From positions 26,479-90,478 of the forward strand of contig JAMPFU010000010.1 in the NCBI GenBank assembly GCA_023664385.1: a stretch of 64,000 nucleotides of DNA, given 5' to 3'. The notes beneath the pieces were generated by a model, which worked only from the letters and a program-made list of their open reading frames with translations, did not search any database and was not told the origin of the DNA. This document shows, piece by piece, positions 56,291-64,000 of the stretch. The DNA is from Clostridium sp. (GTDB lineage Bacteria; Bacillota; Clostridia; Lachnospirales; Lachnospiraceae). Made by a program: the position numbers and the translations under genes. The stretch's first letter is position 1. Each line of letters starts with the position of its first letter.

Positions 56291-56977
56291 GTGCTTCAAA
56301 TGAAAAAGGTAAATAAAATATATAATCAGGGTAAAAATTATGAGGTACATGCAATAAAGGATATTGATTTGGAAATTAATGAGGGAGAAATGATTGCAAT
56401 TACCGGACCGTCAGGCTCGGGCAAATCAACGCTGCTACATATACTGGCAGGCATAAGCAGGGCAACGTCGGGTGAGTATTATTTTGATGGAGAAGATGTT
56501 TCAAAGATGTCAGACAGCGACAGATGTAAAATCAGAAATAAAAAAATAGGAATTATTATGCAGGACTTTGGGCTGCTAGGTGATGATACCGTAATTAGAA
56601 ATGTGTGCCTACCACAGATGATTAGTGGAGAATATAATAAGGCGGTCGTTGAAAAAGCAAAAAGAATGCTTCATATTATGGGGCTTGATGATGTAGTAAA
56701 AAAGAAGGTTAATCAGCTTTCGGGCGGACAAAAACAGAGAGTTGCAATTGCCAGAGCACTCACAATGAATGCAAAGGTAATTATTGCCGATGAGCCAACC
56801 GGCGCGCTTGATATACAAAACACTGAAAAACTGATGAAGCTTTTTAGGGAAATCAATCGTCAGGGGATCTCAATTATTATTGTTACCCATAATTTGTTGG
56901 TTGCTGATTTTTGCCCCATAAGGTATACATTAACGGATGGAGTAATAAAAAGAGCTGCGGCGGAGAGCGAGGGTTAA
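56291..56977 (+). CDS. MacB/LolD-type ABC ATPase
   Basis: About 228 residues. Walker A GPSGSGKST, Q-loop IIMQDFGLLGDDTVIRNV, signature LSGGQKQRVAIARAL, Walker B VIIADEPTGALD and switch IIIVTHNLLVADFC identify the MacB/LolD clade, which drives FtsX-fold permeases by mechanotransmission. The frame is open from GTG 56282, but AAAGGGGG leads there directly; GTG 56291 has the proper spacing. Last gene of the island cassette. Confidence 0.93.
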   Translation: MLQMKKVNKIYNQGKNYEVHAIKDIDLEINEGEMIAITGPSGSGKSTLLHILAGISRATSGEYYFDGEDVSKMSDSDRCKIRNKKIGIIMQDFGLLGDDTVIRNVCLPQMISGEYNKAVVEKAKRMLHIMGLDDVVKKKVNQLSGGQKQRVAIARALTMNAKVIIADEPTGALDIQNTEKLMKLFREINRQGISIIIVTHNLLVADFCPIRYTLTDGVIKRAAAESEG

Positions 56978-57178
56978 ATAAAAAGTGGGTTTTACAAAAA
57001 AAGAGAAGATAATGTTGTTTTGTGTTGTAAAAAGTATATTACATAAAATGGGGATGGATATATAAGTTGGACAAATATGTGCAGTTTATATCATCATGTT
57101 TTGAATATAGTTTATTAGAGGAACAAAACGAAAAAATGTTAAGTAGAGAATATGACTTCATTTAATGGAAAAAACTAG
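56978..57178. other. A/T-rich tail of the island (no convincing gene)
   Basis: About 200 nt. A 32-codon TTG frame (57067-57165, MDKYVQFISSCFEYS...) lacks a clear ribosome binding site and is not called. I see no hairpin with a T-run, so transcription from the ABC cassette may run toward the rpsL promoter. Confidence 0.4.
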
Positions 57179-57207
57179 TTGACAGACGAAAAACATAATA
57201 ATATAAT
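57179..57207 (+). promoter_or_regulatory. Perfect-consensus sigma-A promoter of the rpsL operon
   Basis: TTGACA (57179-57184), 17 bp, TATAAT (57202-57207): both hexamers and the spacing are exact consensus, as expected for a top-level growth operon. A second, weaker match (TTGACG 57262, GATAAT 57284) lies closer to the gene. Confidence 0.88.
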
Positions 57208-57209
57208 AC

Positions 57210-57244
57210 AACAGTGTGCGTTAAATTGTTTAATGCACACTGTT
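57210..57244 (+). other. 5' leader hairpin of the rpsL transcript
   Basis: A 16-bp stem (57210-57225 with 57229-57244, one G-U) begins at the predicted start site and is followed by ATTGTGT, not a T-run. It probably stabilises the 5' end or ends upstream read-through weakly. Confidence 0.5.
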
Positions 57245-57315
57245 ATTGTGTATAATTACATTTGACGTTTGTTGTACACAAGGGATAATTATTTTATGGA
57301 ATTGGAGGTGAAAAC

Positions 57316-57735
57316 ATGCCAACTTTTAATCAGTTAGTTAGAAAGGGTAGACATTCTATCGAGAAGAAGTCAACTGCACCTGCTCTCTTAAGAAGCTATA
57401 ACTCTCTTAAGAAGAAGCCGACTGACACTGCTTCACCACAGAAAAGAGGTGTTTGTACCGCAGTTAAGACAGCTACTCCTAAGAAGCCTAACTCAGCTCT
57501 TAGAAAGATTGCCAGAGTTCGTTTGTCAAACGGAATCGAGGTAACAAGCTACATCCCTGGTGAAGGTCACAACCTTCAGGAGCACAGCGTTGTTCTTATC
57601 CGTGGCGGCAGAGTAAAGGACTTACCTGGTACAAGATACCATATTATAAGAGGTACGCTTGATACAGCAGGTGTTGCTAAGAGACGTCAGGCACGTTCTA
57701 AGTATGGTGCAAAGAGACCTAAGGATGCAAAATAA
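57316..57735 (+). CDS. rpsL: 30S ribosomal protein S12
   Basis: 139-residue decoding-site protein. [20 protein letters not shown] retains the Lys whose change gives streptomycin resistance, and [14 protein letters not shown] retains the second one, so the protein looks wild type. [14 protein letters not shown] is also canonical. GGAGGTG precedes the ATG. First gene of the str operon. Confidence 0.98.
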   Translation: MPTFNQLVRKGRHSIEKKSTAPALLRSYNSLKKKPTDTASPQKRGVCTAVKTATPKKPNSALRKIARVRLSNGIEVTSYIPGEGHNLQEHSVVLIRGGRVKDLPGTRYHIIRGTLDTAGVAKRRQARSKYGAKRPKDAK

Positions 57736-57933
57736 GGTCAGACCATATATTAGTTTGTCTAAAACTAAATAGTGCGAAAGTAGGTTATGTTTTCTAGTTA
57801 TAGATAAAATGTAAGCAATTTTTGCACGAACACATTTGGTTTCCATTTTATGCCTGAACAAAGCGGGAGCGTTGTTTTGTTCAAAAATGTGAGTACCGTT
57901 GAATTAATTAAAATAATTAAGGAGGGAAGAACC

Positions 57934-58404
57934 GTGCCACGTAAAGGACATATTGCAAAGAGAGACGTATTAGCGGATCCTATTTACAACAATAAGGTGG
58001 TTACAAAGCTTATCAATAACATTATGTTAGACGGTAAGAAGGGAGTAGCCCAAAAAATAGTATACGGCGCATTTGACCGTATAGCAGAGGAGACCGGTAA
58101 GGATGCCTTGGAGGTGTTTGAGGCGGCTATGAACAACATCATGCCGACCCTTGAGGTTAAGGCAAGACGTATCGGTGGTGCTACCTATCAGGTACCGATT
58201 GATGTAAGACCTGACAGGAGACAGGCACTTGCTCTCCGTTGGCTTACTACATTTTCTCGTGCGAGAAGTGAGAAGACAATGGAAGAAAGACTTGCCAAAG
58301 AGCTTATCGATGCATCAAACAACACGGGTGCAGCAGTTAAGCGTAAGGAAGACATGCACAAGATGGCAGAGGCAAACAAGGCATTTGCCCACTACAGATT
58401 CTAG
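57934..58404 (+). CDS. rpsG: 30S ribosomal protein S7
   Basis: Primary 16S rRNA-binding protein of the head. The frame is open from 57850, but the canonical start is GTG at 57934 ([19 protein letters not shown]) behind AAGGAGGG, giving the standard 156 residues. [24 protein letters not shown] and [23 protein letters not shown] are typical. Confidence 0.98.
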   Translation: MPRKGHIAKRDVLADPIYNNKVVTKLINNIMLDGKKGVAQKIVYGAFDRIAEETGKDALEVFEAAMNNIMPTLEVKARRIGGATYQVPIDVRPDRRQALALRWLTTFSRARSEKTMEERLAKELIDASNNTGAAVKRKEDMHKMAEANKAFAHYRF

Positions 58405-58525
58405 TAGTGTATATCTGCCTATATGATATGATGTGTATAAATACGCATTATATTTGTGCAAAAAACAGCGCAAATAGCGCACCGTCAATCTGCGATTGAC
58501 GATATGATATAAGGAGGAAAAAACC

Positions 58526-60640
58526 TTGGCTGGAAGAGAATATCCACTAGAGAGAACAAGGAACATCGGTATCATGGCTCATATTGATGCCGGAAAGACT
58601 ACTCTTACTGAGAGAATTCTTTACTATACCGGTGTAAACTATAAAATAGGTGATACCCATGAAGGTACTGCTACCATGGACTGGATGGCTCAGGAGCAGG
58701 AAAGAGGTATCACAATTACTTCAGCAGCAACTACCTGCCATTGGACATTAGAGGATCATCATAAGAAAAAGGATGGCGCCTTGGAACACCGCGTCAACAT
58801 CATTGATACTCCGGGACACGTTGATTTCACTGTAGAGGTTGAACGTTCGCTCCGTGTACTTGATGGAGCTGTTGGTGTATTTGATGCGATGGCTGGTGTT
58901 GAGCCACAGTCAGAGAATGTGTGGCGTCAGGCTGACACGTACAATGTACCACGTATGGCATTCATAAATAAGATGGACAAGATGGGTGCTGACTTTTTCT
59001 ACTCAGTTCAGACTATTATTGATCGTCTGGGCAAAAATGCTATACCTGTACAGATTCCTATCGGAAAAGAGGAAAGCTTTATTGGTCTTATTGACCTTTT
59101 CGAGATGGAAGCATACTATTATAAGGATGATAAAGGTACTGACATTGAAATCACGGCAATTCCTGATGATTTAAAGGATGAGGCAGAGCTGTGGCATGCG
59201 AACCTTGTTGAAAAATGCTGTGAGTTAGATGATGATTTAATGATGATGTATCTTGAGGATCAGGAACCATCCGTTGATCAGTTAAAGGCTGCACTTCGTA
59301 AGGGTACAATTGCCTGTGAGGCAGTTCCTGTATTCTGTGGTTCCGCATATAAGAATAAGGGTGTACAGAAGATGCTTGACGGCGTTATCGAGTATATGCC
59401 GGCACCGACTGATATACCTGACATCAAGGGTGTTGATGCCGAAGGTAATGAGGTGGTTCGTAAATCATCAGATGACGAGCCGTTTTCAGCACTTGCATTT
59501 AAGATTATGACTGACCCGTTTGTCGGTAAGTTAGCATTCTTCAGAGTGTATTCCGGTACCTTGAATTCCGGTTCCTATGTATTAAATGCAACGAAGGACA
59601 AGAAGGAAAGAGTTGGACGTATCGTTCAGATGCATGCCAATTCCCGTACTGAGATTGATAAGGTTTACTCAGGAGATATTGCGGCAGCAGTAGGATTTAA
59701 GGTTACTTCAACCGGAGATACTATATGTGATGAGCAGCATCCGGTTATCTTAGAGTCTATGGAGTTCCCTGAGCCTGTTATTGAGCTTGCTATAGAGCCA
59801 AAGACGAAAAACGATCAGGGCAAGATGGGTGAAGCCTTGGCAAAGCTTGCTGAGGAGGATCCTACATTTAGGGCGCATACAGATAAGGAAACCGGTCAGA
59901 CAATCATAGCTGGTATGGGTGAGCTCCATTTGGAGATTATCGTAGACAGACTTCTTCGTGAGTTTAAGGTTGAGGCAAATGTTGGTGCACCACAGGTTGC
60001 ATACAAGGAGACATTTACGAAGCCTGTTGACGTTGACAGCAAATATGCGAAGCAGTCAGGTGGCCGTGGTCAGTATGGTCACTGTAAGGTTAAATTTGAG
60101 CCTATGGATCCTAACGGTGAGCAGCAGTTTATTTTCGAATCAACTGTTGTAGGTGGTGCTATTCCTAAGGAATACATCCCGGCTGTTGGCGAGGGTATTG
60201 AGGAGGCTGCCCAGGCTGGTATTCTTGGCGGATTCCCGGTACTTGGTGTCAAGGCTACAGTATACGATGGTTCATACCATGAGGTCGATTCATCAGAGAT
60301 GGCATTCCACATAGCAGGTTCCATGGCATTTAAGGATGCAATGAACAAGGGTGGAGCCGTTCTTCTTGAGCCTATCATGAAGGTTGAGGTTACTATGCCT
60401 GAGGAATACTTAGGTGACGTAATCGGAAGCCTAAATGCTAAGCGTGGACAGATTGAAGGTATGGATGATATTGGCGGCGGTAAGATTGTAAGAGCTTACG
60501 TTCCACTTGCCGAGATGTTCGGTTATTCAACACAGCTTCGTTCTGCAACGCAGGGACGTGGTAACTATTCCATGTTCTTTGAGAGATACGAGCAGTGTCC
60601 TAAGAACATTCAGGATAAGGTCCTTTCCAATAAGGGCTAA
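58526..60640 (+). CDS. fusA: Elongation factor G
   Basis: Translocation GTPase, 704 residues, TTG start behind AAGGAGG. G1 AHIDAGKTT (residues ~18-26), switch region [14 protein letters not shown]3 DTPGHVDF, G4 NKMDKMGAD, and domains II-V through [12 protein letters not shown] and the C-terminal [19 protein letters not shown] are intact. The preceding 120 nt holds a small GTCAATC/GATTGAC hairpin just before the ribosome binding site. Confidence 0.98.
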   Translation: MAGREYPLERTRNIGIMAHIDAGKTTLTERILYYTGVNYKIGDTHEGTATMDWMAQEQERGITITSAATTCHWTLEDHHKKKDGALEHRVNIIDTPGHVDFTVEVERSLRVLDGAVGVFDAMAGVEPQSENVWRQADTYNVPRMAFINKMDKMGADFFYSVQTIIDRLGKNAIPVQIPIGKEESFIGLIDLFEMEAYYYKDDKGTDIEITAIPDDLKDEAELWHANLVEKCCELDDDLMMMYLEDQEPSVDQLKAALRKGTIACEAVPVFCGSAYKNKGVQKMLDGVIEYMPAPTDIPDIKGVDAEGNEVVRKSSDDEPFSALAFKIMTDPFVGKLAFFRVYSGTLNSGSYVLNATKDKKERVGRIVQMHANSRTEIDKVYSGDIAAAVGFKVTSTGDTICDEQHPVILESMEFPEPVIELAIEPKTKNDQGKMGEALAKLAEEDPTFRAHTDKETGQTIIAGMGELHLEIIVDRLLREFKVEANVGAPQVAYKETFTKPVDVDSKYAKQSGGRGQYGHCKVKFEPMDPNGEQQFIFESTVVGGAIPKEYIPAVGEGIEEAAQAGILGGFPVLGVKATVYDGSYHEVDSSEMAFHIAGSMAFKDAMNKGGAVLLEPIMKVEVTMPEEYLGDVIGSLNAKRGQIEGMDDIGGGKIVRAYVPLAEMFGYSTQLRSATQGRGNYSMFFERYEQCPKNIQDKVLSNKG

Positions 60641-60758
60641 GATAGTAAAGGCTATTGAAAAACAAAAGTGAAACCGAAAGCACGAGCAGATATTATTTGG
60701 ATTATCTGCAAGTGCTCTGGTATGAAGTAAAATAATAGTAATTTTAGTTTAAAAAGGC

Positions 60759-60787
60759 TTGAAAATATTACCATATTTTAATATAAT
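60759..60787 (+). promoter_or_regulatory. Sigma-A promoter of tuf
   Basis: TTGAAA (60759-60764), 17 bp, TATAAT (60782-60787), about 55 nt before tuf, so EF-Tu can be made independently of the rpsL promoter. An inverted repeat at about 60698-60717 (AGCAC, AGCAGATA and TATCTGC, GTGCT) precedes it. Confidence 0.75.
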
Positions 60788-60840
60788 ATGGACTAGCTGA
60801 AATTTAACCCGAAAAGGGGTAATTTAAGGAGGAAATAATA

Positions 60841-62028
60841 ATGGCAAAAGCTAAGTTTGAAAGAACTAAACCACATTGTAACATTGGTACAATCGGACAC
60901 GTTGATCATGGTAAAACTACTTTAACAGCAGCTATCACTAAGACTCTTAACGCAAGACTTGGTACTGGTGAGGCTGTTGCATTTGAGAATATTGATAAGG
61001 CTCCAGAAGAGAGAGAAAGAGGAATCACTATCTCAACTGCTCACGTTGAGTATGAGACTGAGAACAGACACTACGCACACGTTGACTGTCCGGGACATGC
61101 TGACTATGTAAAGAACATGATTACCGGAGCTGCACAGATGGATGGCGCTATCCTTGTTGTTGCTGCTACTGATGGTGTTATGGCTCAGACAAAGGAGCAT
61201 ATCCTTCTTTCACGTCAGGTTGGTGTTCCTTACATCGTTGTATTCATGAACAAGTGTGACATGGTTGACGATGAGGAGCTTCTTGAGCTTGTAGAGATGG
61301 AGATTACTGAGGTTCTTGAGGAGTACGAGTTTACAGGATGCCCAATCATTAAGGGTTCAGCGCTTAAGGCTCTTGAGGATCCTTCAGGCGAGTGGGGCGA
61401 CAAGATTCTTGAGCTTATGAAGACAGTTGATGAGTATGTTCCAGACCCACAGAGAGATACAGATAAGCCATTCCTTATGCCTGTTGAGGATGTATTTACT
61501 ATCACAGGTCGTGGTACTGTTGCAACTGGTAGAGTTGAGTCAGGTGTAATCCACATCAACGAGGAAGTTGAGATTGTTGGTATCAAGCCTGAGGTACAGA
61601 AGACTACTGTAACAGGTATTGAGATGTTCAGAAAGCTCCTTGATGAAGGACAGGCTGGTGATAACATCGGTGCACTTCTTCGTGGTATCAAGAGAGAGGA
61701 AATTGAAAGAGGACAGGTTCTTTGTAAGCCGGGTTCAGTAACCTGCCACACTAAGTTTACTGCTCAGGTTTACGTTCTTACTAAGGACGAGGGTGGACGT
61801 CATACTCCATTCTTCAACAATTACCGTCCACAGTTCTACTTCAGAACTACAGACGTAACTGGTGTTTGTAACCTTCCAGCAGGTACTGAGATGTGTATGC
61901 CTGGTGATAACGTAGAAATGACAATCGAGCTCATTCACCCAATCGCTATGGCACAGGGTCTTACATTCGCTATCCGTGAGGGTGGCAGGACTGTTGGGTC
62001 TGGCAGGGTTGCTAGTATTATTGAGTAA
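60841..62028 (+). CDS. tuf: Elongation factor Tu
   Basis: 395-residue aminoacyl-tRNA carrier GTPase. G1 GHVDHGKTT (~19-27), [11 protein letters not shown]3 [24 protein letters not shown]4 [17 protein letters not shown], and the C-terminal barrels ending [21 protein letters not shown] precedes the ATG. Confidence 0.99.
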   Translation: MAKAKFERTKPHCNIGTIGHVDHGKTTLTAAITKTLNARLGTGEAVAFENIDKAPEERERGITISTAHVEYETENRHYAHVDCPGHADYVKNMITGAAQMDGAILVVAATDGVMAQTKEHILLSRQVGVPYIVVFMNKCDMVDDEELLELVEMEITEVLEEYEFTGCPIIKGSALKALEDPSGEWGDKILELMKTVDEYVPDPQRDTDKPFLMPVEDVFTITGRGTVATGRVESGVIHINEEVEIVGIKPEVQKTTVTGIEMFRKLLDEGQAGDNIGALLRGIKREEIERGQVLCKPGSVTCHTKFTAQVYVLTKDEGGRHTPFFNNYRPQFYFRTTDVTGVCNLPAGTEMCMPGDNVEMTIELIHPIAMAQGLTFAIREGGRTVGSGRVASIIE

Positions 62029-62070
62029 TCAGTGATAGTATTTTAAAAGAGTATAAAAGTTAGCTTTAAA

Positions 62071-62101
62071 GGGCTTTCCTAGGAATAGGGAAGCCTTTTT
62101 T
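62071..62101 (+). terminator. Terminator of the str operon / tuf
   Basis: GGGCTTTCC (62071-62079) with GGGAAGCCT (62088-62096), followed by a T-run. Confidence 0.8.
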
Positions 62102-62496
62102 AATATAAAGCTAATCAATAATAGGCGGTGTATTTAAGGTTGTTTTCGTTAATGTCTGAGGTTCGAAGTAAAATATTTATATATTCAAATTGCTGATTTT
62201 GCAGAATACTGTTATAATTTACTATAAATTATTCAACCATGATTTATGGAGTGGTACTATTCTGCAATATATAATGTTGCGTCAAGAATACAACATATTT
62301 TTAGAGAAATAATTATAATATAAGGAAAGTGCAATTGAAAAAAATAAATCCAAGTATAAAATTATTTAAAATGGGAAATGTGCTTAGGAGAGCAGGGATA
62401 TGAAGCTATATCAATAGAAGCTAGAATATAGGGAGAAATAAGGGGATTTTATTAAAATCTATTTGTTATGAAAAAAATATGTAAGGGTGGTGAAGT
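62102..62496. other. A/T-rich intergenic region downstream of tuf
   Basis: About 395 nt without a credible gene. A perfect 10-bp inverted repeat, TTGCAGAATA (62199-62208) and TATTCTGCAA (62258-62267), encloses ~49 nt with smaller internal pairings, and a second stem (ATGTTG/CAACAT near 62274-62297) is followed by ATTTTT. A 22-codon TTG frame near 62335 is too short to call. Confidence 0.45.
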
Positions 62497-62877
62497 ATGC
62501 CATATTTTGAATACAGCAAATCTGTAAAAGATGTTGAATATTATGAAATTCTAGAAAACCTTATGAAACGCTGGGAGTATGAGATTGTTGAATTTAAGGA
62601 AGCTAAAGGCGGTTACGACACAGATAAAATCGGCAGATATTTTTCTGCAATCAGCAATGAGGCTAACTTGCGTCAACAACAATATGGCTGGCTCATTTTT
62701 GGTGTTAGTGAGGAACAGAAAAACAAGGCAAAGAAGATTGTAGGAACAGCATATAAAAAGGGCGATAACAGTCTGCTGGAACGTTTCAAATACGAAATAT
62801 CCAAAGATACTACTAATGGGATGACCTTTTATGATATTATCGAGATATTTCCTATAGTGAATGATAAAGAGTACTGA
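62497..62877 (+). pseudogene. AlbA_2 (Schlafen AAA_4) domain protein, N-terminal piece ended by an in-frame TGA
   Basis: 126 residues covering an AlbA_2 domain (ENLMKRWEYEIVEFKEAKGGYDTDKIGRYFSAISNEANL ... YGWLIFGV), the nucleic-acid-binding module at the N-terminus of RecG-like/Schlafen-type ATP-binding regulators that normally run to 450-570 residues. The stop TGA at 62875-62877 is followed in the same frame by the rest of such a protein with no shift. A CGA-to-TGA change (Arg, as in KRVLMFKIPAA of relatives) would explain it. Remnant, or translated in two pieces. Confidence 0.75.
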
Positions 62878-62880
62878 GTG

Positions 62881-64000
62881 CTTATGTTTAAAATTCCGGC
62901 AGCCGCAACAGGCATACCTACTGATTGGAAAACAAATTATTATGAGAGAGCAGGAGAAAGTCTTGTTCCGTTAAAACAGTACAAGATAGATGCAATTCGT
63001 TCGCAGGAGCGCAGGGATTGGTCAAAACGAGTGCTGGAACAAGCAGGCATAGAGCATTTAGATAAAGATGCGGTTGCTTTAGCCAGAGAGAAGTACAAGG
63101 AAAAAATGAATCAGGAACACATTTCCGAGGAAGTGGATGCCATGAGTGATGAGCAGTTTTTAACAAAGTTAAAGCTCATGATAAACGGTAAAATCACACA
63201 CGCAGGTATGCTTTTGTTAGGAAATTCAGATTATGATTATATGTTTCAGTCTGCACCGAGCATTATGTGGAGATTATACGGTGCTGACAATATGGACAGG
63301 GACTATGCTATTTTCAAAATTCCATTTATCAATGTGGTAGACAAGGTGTTTGCAAAAGTAAGGAATCTGACTTACAGATATATGCCAAATCAGATGACGT
63401 TGTTTCCGATAGAAACGGAGCAATATGACAGCTGGCTGATGCGCGAGTTGTTGAACAACTGTATTGCACACACAAATTATCAATTAGGTGGCAGGATTTA
63501 TGTTAATGAATTTGAGGACAAGCTCAAATTTACCAATCCGGGTGATTTTATCCCTCAGAAAATTGAGAATGTTTTGGAAGCAAGCTATAGCCCGCCATTT
63601 TACAGGAATCAACTGTTGGCAGAATCTATGGCGGCATTTCATATGATTGATACTGCAACATTAGGAATCCGTCGTGCGTATAACATTCAAAAAGCAAAGT
63701 ATTTTCCGATGCCTGATTATAATGTTTCCTCTGGAACACAGGTTGAAGTGACAATTTATGGGAAAACGTTGAACGATAGTTATATGCACATCTTGTATGA
63801 CCATCAAGATTTAGACTTGCAGACGGTGTTTTTGCTTGACCGCATACAGAAAGGTTTGCCGGTAGAAAAGGAAGATGTAGACAGACTGCGGGAACGGAAA
63901 CTGGTAGAGGGCAGACTGACGAGTCTGTATTTATCAGCATCAGCAGCTAAAAGTATTGATGAAAGCACGACTTATATTAAAAACAAAGGATTTGATGATA
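62881..64000 (+). pseudogene. Remainder of the AlbA_2/ATP-binding protein (3' end outside window)
   Basis: Same frame as the preceding piece, open to the window edge (~373 codons). It resumes with VLMFKIPAAATGIPTDWKTNYYERAGESLVPL, the motif that directly follows AlbA_2 in this family, and continues through KLMINGKITHAGMLLLG and an HATPase_c_4-like part (RELLNNCIAHTNYQLGGRIYVNEFEDKLKFTNPGDF). A GTG at 62881 and ATG at 62887 could allow re-initiation, so a two-polypeptide product is possible. Such proteins occur in mobile and defence contexts, but no function is proven here. Confidence 0.7.

Noticed and set aside
57067..57165. 32-codon TTG frame between the ABC ATPase and rpsL
   Set aside because: No proper ribosome binding site and no distinctive sequence; too short to support.
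58468..58500. Small inverted repeats between rpsG and fusA (GCGC/GCGC and GTCAATC/GATTGAC)
   Set aside because: No T-run follows and stems are short; they do not look like a terminator, and any regulatory role is unsupported.
62335..62403. 22-codon TTG frame beginning MKKINPSIKLFKMGN
   Set aside because: Very short, ends quickly, no family resemblance; could be a decayed fragment.
1..64000. CRISPR arrays, insertion sequences, integrases, rRNA genes
   Set aside because: Looked for across the window; no regularly spaced repeats, transposase or integrase motifs, or rRNA segments were seen.

Overview
The window reads as a chromosomal segment of an anaerobic, low-to-moderate G+C Gram-positive bacterium of the Clostridia, most likely a Lachnospiraceae member. 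This rests on AGGAGG-type ribosome binding sites with frequent GTG/TTG starts, consensus sigma-A promoters, an oxygen-independent ribonucleotide reductase (NrdD/NrdG), a large FeoAB ferrous iron system, many Cys-anchored lipoproteins, and the rplJL-rpoBC and rpsL-rpsG-fusA-tuf order on one strand. No rRNA, CRISPR array, transposase or phage module is visible. One tRNA (Leu, CAG) is present.

Layout. 1-2 kb: end of an alpha/beta hydrolase, a 3-methyladenine DNA glycosylase and two small minus-strand genes. 2-5.9 kb: iron uptake (feoA, feoB, a 57-residue Cys-rich membrane protein, an HMA-domain protein) and a convergent DtxR-family regulator. The same GTTAG-N6-CTAAC palindrome lies just downstream of two consensus promoters: feoA's, and one that appears to drive only a ~90-nt terminated RNA. 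6-13 kb: lipoprotein, a GlmU-like uridylyltransferase lacking the acetyltransferase half, pth, mfd, a PrsA-like foldase. 12.9-16.2 kb: nrdD-nrdG-dut on the minus strand behind two NrdR-like boxes. 16.3-24.6 kb: a secreted trigger-factor-like lipoprotein, tRNA-Leu, a four-gene operon (hydrolase/methyltransferase fusion, ABC ATPase, ABC permease fused to a CPBP protease, GH25 muramidase) and a convergent citrate synthase. 24.9-31.8 kb: a second ABC exporter, then a membrane protein and a three-gene two-component set. 31.9-42.4 kb: an ECF sigma/anti-sigma pair with a VWA lipoprotein, a GH13 glycosidase, a giant propeller/HD-GYP sensor, a membrane protein and a second ECF/anti-sigma pair. 42.6-52.9 kb: a SPOR-tailed amidase, then rplJ-rplL (with L10 leader) and rpoB-rpoC. 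53-57 kb: an A/T-rich accessory island carrying a small secreted Cys-containing protein, two MacB/FtsX-like permeases and a MacB-type ATPase, which looks like a bacteriocin-like export/immunity cassette. 57.2-62.1 kb: rpsL, rpsG, fusA, tuf. 62.5 kb to the edge: an AlbA_2/Schlafen-type gene interrupted by one in-frame TGA.

Most notable: the secreted-protein/ABC island between rpoC and rpsL, with a 15-bp direct repeat at 21-bp pitch in front of its candidate promoter and a hairpin hiding the permease Shine-Dalgarno; the candidate iron-controlled small RNA; and the hydrolase-methyltransferase/ABC-CPBP/muramidase operon.
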